Part shown: positions 37,059-47,300 of the stretch, piece after piece
Layout of the letters: each line of letters starts with the position of its first letter
How positions within the stretch are numbered: position 1 is the first letter of the stretch
From: Roseovarius nanhaiticus
GTDB taxonomy: Bacteria > Pseudomonadota > Alphaproteobacteria > Rhodobacterales > Rhodobacteraceae
DNA: 64,000 nucleotides
Reading direction: 5' to 3'
Assembly: GCF_900156535.1 (NCBI RefSeq)
Contig: NZ_FTNV01000004.1
Span: 163,634-227,633 of the forward strand
The notes under the pieces: model-generated
The model's input: the letters and a program-made list of their open reading frames with translations, nothing else
The model's database searches: none
Told to the model about the DNA's origin: nothing
Program-made: the position numbers and the translations under genes

Positions 37059-39449
37059 TCATGCGTGCTCGACCACGAAGAGGTGTTCCCCCTCCAGCAT
37101 CAGTTCGAGATCGACCACCGTGTCGCGGTCGAAATCGACCTCGATCGTGGTGCGTCGGTAATCTTCAGTCCAATCGAAGTGAAAGCTCAGGCGTGGCTCG
37201 TCTGCGCCCGTGCCCTCAGCGTATTCCTCGAACCCGTCCTCGATCCGGTCCTCGAGCGATTTCTGGGCCTTGCGGATATGGTAGCGCGAGCTACCCTCGC
37301 CGATCCAGATATCGTCGTCGGAGCTGAAATCGGTAATCCGATAGATCGAATGGAGCACGTCGACGGTATCGCCTTGCACGAAATCGTAGCGGTTTTCGCC
37401 GCCATTTCCGGTCAGCGTGCCGCTGCCAGCACCCACATAAAATGTGTCGCCTTCGCGGCTGCCGACAAAATGCTCGAAATTCTCGAACTGATCCTCGCCA
37501 GTGCTTTCGCCATGCACGATCCCTTGGGTCAGATCGAAGATGACCGCCGAAGTTGCGGCCGAATAATCGAGCTGGTCATGGCCCTCGCCGCCGTCGAACA
37601 CATCCGAGACGCAGTCGTCATCGGCAATCACCAGATCGTCGCCTGCACCGCCCGAGACGCTGTCGCTGCCCGCGCCGCCGCTCAGCACGTCGTTGCCGGC
37701 GCCCCCCTCCAGAAGGTCATCGCCGTCATCGCCCGAGATCACATCGTCCCCGTGGCCGCCGTCAAGGTGATCATTCCCAGCCTCGCCGAAGAGGATGTCC
37801 TCGCCGTCACCACCGAAAGCGGTGTCATCGCCTGTTCCGCCGTGGAGCACGTCATCTCCCGCGTCGCCGTGCAGCAGATCCGCATCCGCTCCGCCAGAAA
37901 GCATGTCATCCCCTTCGCCGCCAAGGAGCTGATCCTTGCCCGCCTCGCCAAGGATGACGTCATCGGCAAGGCCGCCGATCGCGGTGTCGTCGCCTTCGCC
38001 CATGTGGATCACGTCGTTCCCGGCGCCGCCATCGGCCATGTCATCGCCCGCGTCTCCGTAAATTTCATCGTCGCCATCGCCGCCGATGGCGATGTCATCG
38101 CCTTCGCCTGCGTGGATGATGTCCTGGCCGTCATCACCCCGGATCAGGTCGGCGCCACTGCCGCCAGACAGTAGATCGTCTCCGTCGCCACCCAGGGCCG
38201 TATCGTCGCCTTCACCCATGTGGATCACGTCATTTCCGGCGCCGCCGTCGGCCATGTCATCGCCCGCGTCTCCGTAAATTTCATCGTCGCCATCGCCGCC
38301 GAAGATCCGGTCGTCCCCGGCGCCGCCCGAAATCCAGTCATTGCCCGCGCCGCCGACGATCAGGTCATTGCCATTGCCTCCGAACAGGATGTCATCGCCA
38401 TCTCCGCCTGAAATGTTGTCGTCGCCGTCGCGGCCAAAAATCCTGTCGCGGCCGGCAAGACCGGCCAGGTTATCGTCCCCCGCAAGCCCGTCGATCATGT
38501 CGCGACCATGCGTGCCGACCAGAAGATCATCCTCGTCCGATCCGATCAGGATATTCTCGACCACGTTGAGAAAGGCAGTTTGCGAGATTTCCAGGCTGCC
38601 ATCCGAAACCGTGTAATCAATCCGCACTTCGCCCAGATAATCCGTATCGGCGATGTAGCGCATATCGTCGCCTCTTGGGCTCATCTCGCCCGAGCTGACC
38701 GCGTTTATCCGGACGGTCATCTCCGCGCCTTCCGGATCGGTGGTTTGTGACAGAAAGAACGACAGCGCAAACCCAACAGCGGCGCCGCTGCCGACATCGG
38801 CCAGATAGACCGGCCCGGTATTGCGCGGCGGGCGGTTTCGTTGAGCGTCCTCGGAAGGTGCGTCGGTCTCCTCGCCATTGTCTTCTGGTTCGGCGGTTTC
38901 CGTCGCCCCGCCGCCACTCGAAGATCCACCCGATCCGCCGCCCGAGGGCGGGGTCCCCGGAACGTATCCGTTGCCGTTGCTGCCGATACCTGTCGCGTCC
39001 GGGGCCCGGAAGGGCGGCAGCAAGGTATTGGCCGAATCCGCCTGGATGCCTGAAGTGACATAAAAGGTCTGAGCGGCGGTAAAAAAAAGCGAGTCGAAGG
39101 GACCGAGGACCGTGGGAAAGGGGGCGGCCTCGTCCGGCGCCGTATCCTCGTCAATCAGATCTGTGTCGGGGGCGACATCATCCTCGCCAGGCCCCAGATC
39201 GAACGAGGCCTTGCGGATCGAGCCGCCGCTTTCGCCGTCCCCGCCGGAGTTTGGGGTAGCCGCCGGCTCTAGCTCGGGCTCGGGTTCGGGCCAGAGGAAG
39301 GACCGGATATAGAGCCCCACCGCGATGAGCCCGACGAACCACGCAGAATAGCGCTTGCCCGAGTCGGGCTCGGTCTGTTGCAGGCCCAAGGGATCGCCCG
39401 CATCGGGCGCAGGGGCGCTGTTTGTGCGCGTGCCTTTGACATCGATCAT
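37059..39449 (-). CDS. RTX calcium-binding protein with N-terminal membrane segment, inside the type I secretion operon
   Basis: A 796-residue acidic protein. Residues about 34-53 (SAWFVGLIAVGLYIRSFLWP) form a hydrophobic segment, followed by an acidic, proline/glycine-rich linker (about 54-215), a cadherin-like beta domain (about 218-305, YTVSDGSLEIS), RTX nonapeptides (about 305-640) and a C-terminal domain of about 150 residues without the usual short type I signal. The gene overlaps the ABC exporter stop by 4 nt and lies 25 bp before the HlyD-type gene. The anchor plus RTX plan suggests a protein held in the envelope, perhaps a retained surface or adaptor protein of this secretion system. 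Function unknown. Confidence 0.85.
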   Translation of the reverse strand: MIDVKGTRTNSAPAPDAGDPLGLQQTEPDSGKRYSAWFVGLIAVGLYIRSFLWPEPEPELEPAATPNSGGDGESGGSIRKASFDLGPGEDDVAPDTDLIDEDTAPDEAAPFPTVLGPFDSLFFTAAQTFYVTSGIQADSANTLLPPFRAPDATGIGSNGNGYVPGTPPSGGGSGGSSSGGGATETAEPEDNGEETDAPSEDAQRNRPPRNTGPVYLADVGSGAAVGFALSFFLSQTTDPEGAEMTVRINAVSSGEMSPRGDDMRYIADTDYLGEVRIDYTVSDGSLEISQTAFLNVVENILIGSDEDDLLVGTHGRDMIDGLAGDDNLAGLAGRDRIFGRDGDDNISGGDGDDILFGGNGNDLIVGGAGNDWISGGAGDDRIFGGDGDDEIYGDAGDDMADGGAGNDVIHMGEGDDTALGGDGDDLLSGGSGADLIRGDDGQDIIHAGEGDDIAIGGDGDDEIYGDAGDDMADGGAGNDVIHMGEGDDTAIGGLADDVILGEAGKDQLLGGEGDDMLSGGADADLLHGDAGDDVLHGGTGDDTAFGGDGEDILFGEAGNDHLDGGHGDDVISGDDGDDLLEGGAGNDVLSGGAGSDSVSGGAGDDLVIADDDCVSDVFDGGEGHDQLDYSAATSAVIFDLTQGIVHGESTGEDQFENFEHFVGSREGDTFYVGAGSGTLTGNGGENRYDFVQGDTVDVLHSIYRITDFSSDDDIWIGEGSSRYHIRKAQKSLEDRIEDGFEEYAEGTGADEPRLSFHFDWTEDYRRTTIEVDFDRDTVVDLELMLEGEHLFVVEHA
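37991..38302 (-). repeat. Direct repeat of about 96 bp at 216-bp spacing inside the RTX gene
   Basis: Copies at 37991-38086 and 38207-38302 differ at only a few bases and encode the same RTX stretch (GDDEIYGDAGDDMADGG and on to IHMGEGDDTA). The spacing of 216 bp equals 72 residues or eight nonapeptides. The near identity at third codon positions indicates a recent duplication or gene conversion, unlike the old super-repeat in the capsule-locus RTX gene. Confidence 0.8.
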
Positions 39450-41260
39450 GGTCGTCCCCCCTGTGCCACACTGCGCTTGGCGCCCGATTTCGCTGTGGCC
39501 CCGGCTTCGGGCGCGGCTGAATTGACCGCCACGTTATTGGCGGGGGCTGCTTTGGGCTGCGCCTTGGCATCGGCAAGGCGGCGTGGATTGAGGATCTCCT
39601 CGCGCGGGCCAAAGGCCGTCAGCTTGCCATCCTGGATCACGCCGATCAGATCGCAGCTTTGGAGTGCGGAAGGGCGATGCGCGATCAGAACAACGATGCC
39701 GCCCCGGCTCTTGACGCCCTCGATAGCCGCTGTCAGCGCCGCCTCGCCCTCGGGATCGAGATGTGCGTTCGGCTCGTCCAGCACCACGAGGAACGGGTTG
39801 CCGTAGAGCGCCCGCGCCAGTCCCAGCCGCTGGCGCTGGCCACCCGACACGGAGGTGCCCATCGGACCCAGATGCGTGCGGTAGCCATCGGGCAGGCGCA
39901 CGATCATCTCATGGACCATCGCGGCGCGCGCGGCCTCGACGATGTCTTCGGGATTTGGATCCTCGGCGAGACGGGCGATGTTCTCCTCGACAGTGGCGTC
40001 GAGCAGGGCGACATCCTGCGGCATGTAGCCGATATGAACGCCCCGGGCGTCATCCGCCCATTGACGCATTTCGGCGCCATCCATACGCACCGCGCCGCGC
40101 AAGGTGGGCCAGATCCCGGTCAGGGCGCGCGCGAGGGTGGTCTTACCTCCGCCGCTGGGCCCGATGATGCCGACGGCCTGGCCTGCCTGGGCGCGGAAGG
40201 TGATATCGCTCAGCAGCACGCGGCCCGTGGCCGGTGCCGAAATCGTCATCCCCTCGACCGACAGGAAAGACTTGGGCGCCGGAAGGCGCATCGGGCGCGG
40301 CTGGTTCTCCATCACCTCGACGGTGTTGCGCAGACGCTTCCACGCCGCGCGGGCGGCCTCCATGTTCTTGGCGTTGCCGATCGCCATGTCGATCGGCGCC
40401 ATGGCGCGCGCCGAGGCGATGGTGGCCGCGATGATCGCACCCGCCGAAAGCTGACCGATGATCGTCAAATAAGCCGCAAGGCCAAGGATTGCCGATTGCA
40501 GCAGCATGCGCAGTACGCGCGAAATGGCACTGTAGGTCCCCGAGATATCGCTGGTGCGCGTTTGCAGCTCGAGATGCTTGTCGTTGAGCGCGGTGAAACG
40601 CGCGACGGCGCGCGAGGCGAAGCCCATCGCCTTCAGCACCTCGGCATTGCGCGCGTTGCTATCGGCGATGGCATTGCGCTCGATGGTCGAAGCCATCGTC
40701 GCGCTGCTCCAGTTACGGGTGCGCCATTCGGTGATGATGGCGAGGGTCGTCAGGGTAAAGGCACCGGCGATGGTGAGCGCGCCAAGGGTCGGATGGAGGA
40801 AATAGACAAACGCGAGAAAGATCGGCATCCAGGGCAGATCGAAGATCGCAATGGGCCCTTGCGAGCCGCAAAAGGTCCGCAGGGTGTCCACGTCGCGCCC
40901 GCGCTCAAGTGCCTCGGAGGTCGAGTAGCCAAGGCGCGGCATGTCGACCACCAGCTGATGTGCCACCGGCGCAAGCCGCCGATCTAGGCGCGCGCCCACC
41001 CGCACCAGGATCTGGGTGCGGATGATGTCGAAAACACCCTGAAACATGTAAAGTCCGATCGCCAGAACCGAGATTGCGGCCAGTGTCGGAATGCTGCCGC
41101 TGACCAGCGCCCGGTCGTAGATCTGCAACATGTAAAATGATCCCGTCAGGGCGAGGATGTTGATCACCCCCGACAGAAGCAGAAGGAACACAGCCAGCCC
41201 CTTGATCCCCCCAAGGATCTTGACCGCTGCGCTGCCTTGTTTTTTTGCTGAATGTCCCAT
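39446..41260 (-). CDS. Type I secretion ABC exporter (PrtD/AprD family)
   Basis: A 604-residue half transporter starting at the ATG at 41260 (MGHSAKKQG), with GGGAG 6 nt upstream. The N-terminal membrane domain has about six helices (YDRALVSGSIPTLAAIS is the typical loop). The ATPase domain has Walker A GPSGGGKTT at about 365-373, the signature [15 protein letters not shown] at about 467-481 and Walker B VVLDEPNAHLD at about 487-497. A 60-residue alanine-rich tail extends past the usual end. No C39 peptidase domain, so substrates are exported by C-terminal signals. It most likely secretes the giant peroxidase encoded upstream. Confidence 0.94.
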   Translation of the reverse strand: MGHSAKKQGSAAVKILGGIKGLAVFLLLLSGVINILALTGSFYMLQIYDRALVSGSIPTLAAISVLAIGLYMFQGVFDIIRTQILVRVGARLDRRLAPVAHQLVVDMPRLGYSTSEALERGRDVDTLRTFCGSQGPIAIFDLPWMPIFLAFVYFLHPTLGALTIAGAFTLTTLAIITEWRTRNWSSATMASTIERNAIADSNARNAEVLKAMGFASRAVARFTALNDKHLELQTRTSDISGTYSAISRVLRMLLQSAILGLAAYLTIIGQLSAGAIIAATIASARAMAPIDMAIGNAKNMEAARAAWKRLRNTVEVMENQPRPMRLPAPKSFLSVEGMTISAPATGRVLLSDITFRAQAGQAVGIIGPSGGGKTTLARALTGIWPTLRGAVRMDGAEMRQWADDARGVHIGYMPQDVALLDATVEENIARLAEDPNPEDIVEAARAAMVHEMIVRLPDGYRTHLGPMGTSVSGGQRQRLGLARALYGNPFLVVLDEPNAHLDPEGEAALTAAIEGVKSRGGIVVLIAHRPSALQSCDLIGVIQDGKLTAFGPREEILNPRRLADAKAQPKAAPANNVAVNSAAPEAGATAKSGAKRSVAQGGRP

Positions 41261-41302
41261 TCCCGTCTCCCGCACGCTTTTTTATTCTGATCTGGCAGGT
41301 GT

Positions 41303-41336
41303 GTCCGGGCCGGTATCGTGGTGGTCCGGCCCGGAC
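41303..41336 (-). terminator. Strong hairpin between the giant RTX gene and the exporter gene
   Basis: A perfect 11-bp stem (GTCCGGGCCGG at 41303-41313 and CCGGCCCGGAC at 41326-41336) with a 12-nt loop lies 19 bp after the stop of the giant gene. There is no U-tract directly after it on the minus strand, so it may work as a 3' stabiliser or partial Rho-dependent attenuator, giving more mRNA for the secreted protein than for its exporter. Confidence 0.55.
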
Positions 41337-41355
41337 CTTTGGTTTAACGCGAGGT

Positions 41356-44300
41356 TCAGAACTGGAAGTCGTCCTGCGTCAGGTCGTGGCGTCCGCGGAT
41401 CGCGAGGGTGAAGTCGGGCGCGGCAGCATCGTTCACCGTGCCTTGGATCAACGTCATGTCACCATCTGCCCCGGTCTGGTGCGTGACCATCAGTTGGCCG
41501 CTACCCGAGAAGGCATCCGAAACCAGCGTGAAGCTGCCATTGCCGGCACCCGCCCCGTTGGCGTCGATCTGAGACAGGTCGATCTTGTCGCCCGGCTGGA
41601 ACGATCCGATGGTGTCTCCGTCGGCATCTTGCGCCGAGAGGAAGCGGTAGGTGTCGTTACCGGCGCCGCCATCCATCTCGTTCTGCGCGCTGCTGGCGGT
41701 GATCATGTCATCCCCCGCGCCGCCGATGAAGTTCTCGACGCTCCACAGAACATCGGTGCCGGAGGCGGCACTTGATGCCTGGCCACGCCCGCCGGAGCCT
41801 GTGCCCAGATCGACGGTGATGTCCTCGATGATCCGGGACATGTCGAGCGTGTCGTTGCCCATGCCGCCCCCGATATCGTCGCCGTAGTAGACATCATTGC
41901 CGTCCCCTGCGGTGGCTGCGAACACGTCGTCGCCCGCACCACCCGAGACCAAATCGTCTCCGGCGCCCCCTTCGATGAAGTCGTCGCCGCCTTCGCCGAA
42001 GAGCCTGTCGTTGCCGCCATCGCCGAAGACCATGTCGCGGCCCGCTCCGGCGAGGACGTTGTCGTCGCCGTCTCCGCCGAAGATCATGTCACGGCCCGCC
42101 AATCCGAGGATGTTGTCGGATGCGTCGGTGCCGAAGAGAGCGTCGGCTGCGGCGGTGCCGAGGATCGCGCCCCCAGCTGCCAGCGGCGGCGGTGTGGTTG
42201 GGTTGCCGCCAGTATCGCCGCCGGTGTCACCACCGGTGTCACCACCGGTATCCCCGCCGGTATCTCCGCCAGTGTCACCACCGGTGTCACCGCCATGGTC
42301 GTCTGCGCCGTCATCAGCTCCGGCATCGTCGTCATCGCCCGCGCCGTTGTCGTCCCCATTCTCCTCGGCAACCTCATCGGTCGCGTCAAAGATATCCGCA
42401 TCCAGATCGGTGAGGCTCGTTGTACGGGCAACGATCTCGGCGAATGTCGTGTCCTCGCCGAAGTTCTCGTAGAAGTCGAAGTTCTCGAACCGGTCGAGAT
42501 AGTAGAACCGGTCGCCCTCTTGCAGGCGGTCAAGCTGTTCGTGCAGCACGACCCAGAAGGTCTGGCCGACCATGCCGCCATTGATGTGCTTTTCACCAAG
42601 GCCGCCGACCCAGACATCGACACGGTCGATGCCTTTAACGATCATCGCCCCATCCGCACCCGGCACCAATGTGATGTCGGGATTGGCCGCAACGAAGGCG
42701 TCGATCTTTTCCTGCGTGTCGAGGATCAGGTCAGGATAGGCCGCCATCAGCTGCGCCATCAATTCGGCGCTGACATCGTTGCGGGCCTGATAATCCTCCC
42801 AGCTTGTGTAGGGCGACAGATCACCGGCCAGGGCCACCGCCTGTGCCACGTAGGGATTGGTCGAGGCGGCAAGTCCTGCGCGGATCTGGTTCATGGTGCC
42901 GAGGCCCACATCCCAGCTGCGCGCCACGTTGAAGGCGAAGAGATCCGCGTTGATGCGCACCAGATCCGACCGGACCGCATCGACCACCTTGAGGTCGACC
43001 TCCTCGGCCTGCTGAACCGCGGTGCCGCCGATGATCGAGGCGACGCCGTGCTGGGCATAGCCAGGCGCAGGCACATAGCCCTGCGGCAGCGGCCCGGTAA
43101 AGACGTCCGGATCGTTGGTCGGGTTGAGGAAGGCATCAAAGAGCGGCACCTCCATCATCGTGCCATTCGGCCCTTTCACCTGCATCGTCTCGCCGATCAG
43201 CGAATGGCCAAAGCGGTAGGCCGCTGCCGCGAATTCATGGCTGATGCTGGCATCTGCGTCCGGGTTGTAGCCATCCCAGCCGTGATCGTCGAAATCGCCA
43301 TCCGGGCTGCGCAGCCCGCCCAGCAGCTTGTCCGCAAACTCTTGGAAGACAACGCGCTGATAATCGCTCTCGTTCAGCATCTTGGCGGCCTGGAACACCT
43401 CCTCGGCGCTGCCCTCATAGCCCTGGGCCAAGAGATTTTCGACGTGGAAGTTGTGGTTGCGCGCCCAGACGGTGTGAACCGCAGTCAGGGCAAAGTTCTC
43501 GTTCGCGCGGCCGTCGCCGGCAACCCGGTGATCGAGCAGGTCGATATACCGGTTGGTATCCAGCAGAAGCGGCTGACCCGACCCGAGGAAATCCCCGGCG
43601 AGAGCGGCCACCATATCCCCGTCGATCTCGCCTGTGGCGTCATCGACAAGGCCCGGCATCAGGTCTTGCAGTGTGCCCATGCCGCCCAGCAGGCCGTCAT
43701 CCACAAAGACGGTCTCGGCCTCCCAGTGATGCATGATCAGTTCGCGCAACGTCGGCAGGAGGGAGAAGGCAGGATCAGACGGATCCGCCTCGCCGCCCAG
43801 AAGGCGCATGCCCGAGCCGTTGGCCCCATCGCTTTCGCGCAGGAACTGGCCGACCAGCTCATTGCTGCCATAGGCCTGGTTCTGATCCACGAAGGGCGAC
43901 GTCATGTTGCGGTGTTGCGGAATTCCGTCCGCATCCACATAGGCCACCTCGCCGCGCGTCAGATCGGTAGGATTGTCGGAGGTCGGGCTGCGTTCCGCAC
44001 CGGGACCGCCGATATCGATCGTCCCGAAGGCCGGGCTTTTCGGCAGGAAGTCTAGGCCGTGATCGAAATACTGACCGAAGGCCATGAAGAGCGTGCTTGC
44101 GTTCATGGCGTTCTTGGCCACCGTCTCGTCCTGCGCGCCCAGCGTGTTCGAAAGGGTGCGCGGATCCAGCCCGTCGAAGATCGGGTTCACCTTGCGGTTG
44201 CCATTCTCGTCGGCCTCGCCATAGCGTGCCTCGGTCAGGCGGATGAAGGGCTGATCGGCCGTGCCGTAGAGCGGACTGGCCTCGTTATTGCCCTCGCCGC

Positions 44301-47300
44301 TAAGCGTACGCACACCGGCCGCACCCTCGGTGTCGTCGTCGCCCTCGAAGGCGGGACGGCCATTCACCAGGTTCTTGAGCCCGGCAATGTCGCTGGCGCT
44401 GAGGCTGAAGGCCCCCGTCGGGACATCGTCGTCGAGGATGGCCGGCATTCCGCTGCTGCCATCGAAGGTGACGCTGGCGCCGCCGCGGCTGACCGTGACC
44501 ATCCCGTTGGCGCCGTTGGTGACGACAGGATCGCCCTGCCCCGGCAAATCAATTACATCCTGCGGGCGCAAAGTGCCCACGATTGTGTCATTGCCGCCCT
44601 CGCCGCGGAACACGATCCGGTGCGCCGATGTAAGAGCCGAGATATCGACCGTATCGTCCCCCGAGGTGCCATTGATGGTGATCGTGCTGAAGTTCAGGCT
44701 GGTCGGGGTGAAGTCGCCGACGATGTTCACCGTGTCGCCGCCGACCGGGCCGCCATTGGGCGTTCCGTTTCCATCGTTGGCAGAGACAGCGAGCGTGTCG
44801 ACGATGATCTCCTCGATGTTGTCCAGCTCGGCCACGATCGTTGTGGTCGTGCCGACGGTCCGCGTGATCACAATCTCGGTCGTCCCCTGGATGACTGTCC
44901 CAAGGCTTGCTGCAAGGCCGGCATTCTGCCCGCCGGACATGGCGTAGATCGTGAAGCTTTCGGCCTCTGCGGTGCCCTCCAGCCGATAGGTGTCGGTCCC
45001 CGCACCGCCATCCACCATGTCACGACCGTCAGTCGAGCCCTGGATGATGGTGTCGGTCCCGCCGCCGGCAATGATAAGGTCGTTATCCGCACCGCCGTTC
45101 AAGACGTCATTGCCACCGCCGCCGTCAAGCTGGTCAAATCCGGTGCCGCCGTTCAGCACGTCGTTGCCGCCCTGACCGCTCAGGATATCGTCTCCCCCGT
45201 TGCCGTTCAGCGTGTCGTTGCCGCCAAGGAAACCGAAGAAGGGGCTGACACCCGTGAGCACATCATTGCCAGGGCCGCCGTTGAGCGTGTTGTTGACGAA
45301 TGCCGAGCCGTTCAGGGTCACACCGGTATTCTCTGTAACCGCCAGCGTCGGCTCGGAGATGACCGTCTCCAATGTGCCACCGCCATCGACGAAACTGACT
45401 TCGACCCGCAGCTGTCGGCCGATTTCGCTGATGTCGCCAAAAAGCTGCTGGATGATGTTGGGGTCGTTCGGAGTGAAGGTGGCATCATTGGCGCCCGGAA
45501 TATCGGTCCAGACCGCACCGTCGAGATACTGCCACTGGTAGTTGAACGTCCCCAGACCGTTCGCATCGGCGATACCGCTGGTGTCGACGGTCAGAAGCTG
45601 ACCTTCGACCGGCGAGACCTGCCCGTTCGTCGGGGTAGGATCGTTGATCACCGGCACGCCTGTCGCAGGCTGAGGCGCAAAGATGTCCCCATCCGCAAAG
45701 CGCAGCACCTCGATATTGTGCAGAGTGTCGAGCCCGTCATCGATCAGGATGTCAGGGTTGGTGCCAAAGCCGGTATGCTCGACCTGCAGCACCCCGTTGC
45801 CAAGATCGGTGATCGTGTACTGGTCGCGGTTGTCGTTGAAGACTGCGACATCGACATCGTCCCCCATCCCCGCATCGAGAATTTCGCGCTGGATATGCAT
45901 CTGGCCGGGCACGATCTCGCGGGCAATCAAGAGCTCGAAGAGGCTCTTGCCCACCCAGGCGGGATCAACGCCGTCGGCTTCGCTGAAGATATGCTTGAGC
46001 GTCGTGACCGTAGCGATCTCATTGTCAGCGCTGTTCTCTGCATTCGCATCGTTCGTGATGCGGATGCGCACATTCAGCCAGCGGTCGCCGTCGATGATGT
46101 CGTCGCCGCCATTGCCGGTGATCAGATCCGATCCGCCACCGCCCAGGATGATGTTGCCGCTCTCCCAGAACTCATCACCGTCGACGATCGACACCAGATC
46201 GGCCAGACCGTCGATCCGGTCGATGCCGGCCTGGTCCAGACCGTCATTGGCGAACTCGGCCTCTGCGCCCTCGCCCGTGCCGGGGGCCACGCGGTCATCG
46301 CCGATCAGGGTATCGTTCTTGTCCCAGCCCGACAGCGCCTCGACCTTGTCGAACCGGTTGCGCAGAATGTCCTGCTCGTCGGTCGTGAAGATCTTGATGC
46401 GCATATCGGCATAGGCGTCGTTCTGCATGCCCTGGAAGGATACCCAGTCAAAGCCGAACATGCCCTCGTTGCGCATGACGCTGGCGCCCTGGACCATGAT
46501 GTCGTCGCCGGATTCCGCGTCGAAATCATGCTCGTCCGAGCCAGCGAACATCACGTCGTGGCCTTTGATCTTGCTGTTGAAGAACAGCTCGGAATTGTCG
46601 CCTGCCGTGGTGTCAAAGCCCGGCCCGGCCTCCATCCAGTCGTTGCCTTCGTTGCCCATCAGGAAGTCGGCGCCATCGCCGCCGAGGATGAAGTCATCCC
46701 CCTCGCCGCCGAACACGTCCGAGGCATCTGCGCCGAGAAACACGACGTCCTTGCCGCCGCCGCCCATCACGACGTCAAAGCCGTTCGCGGTCGAGATCAC
46801 GTCGTCGCCGTCCTCGCCCTTGAGGAAGTCGCCCTCGTCGCCGGCATCGAGAATGATGTCGTTGCCGCCGCCGCCATTGACCAGATCGACGCCGTAGCCG
46901 GATTCGATGTAATCGTCGCCGTCGTCGCCCCAGATGCCGTCGTCACCGTCGCTGGTGATGATCGTATCGTTGCCGCTGGTGCCGCCGACGACCACATGCT
47001 CGCCTCCGGAGAAGCGCAGGTAGTTGGTCTCGACTTCGCTGGTGGTCGGATCGTCGCGGACGACCTTGCCCATGCCCAGCGCCTCGAGCACCGGATCGTT
47101 GCCGACCGGATCGTCGATCAGCTGGTTGGCCTGATTGATCTCAAGCACATAGTCGTAAAGCGCGAAGCTGTCGACGCCGATATGATGGGTGATGATATCG
47201 TCGGACGTGCCCCGGATGCCGTCCGGACCGGGGTCCGAAAGGCTGGTATTGGCCAGCAGCATCTTGGAGAAGGAGTTCTCCTCAAGCTCGTTCAGGAAGT

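Noticed and set aside
37700..38500. CRISPR-like regular repeats
   Set aside because: The periodicity is that of coding RTX nonapeptides (27 bp), without constant repeats and unique spacers.
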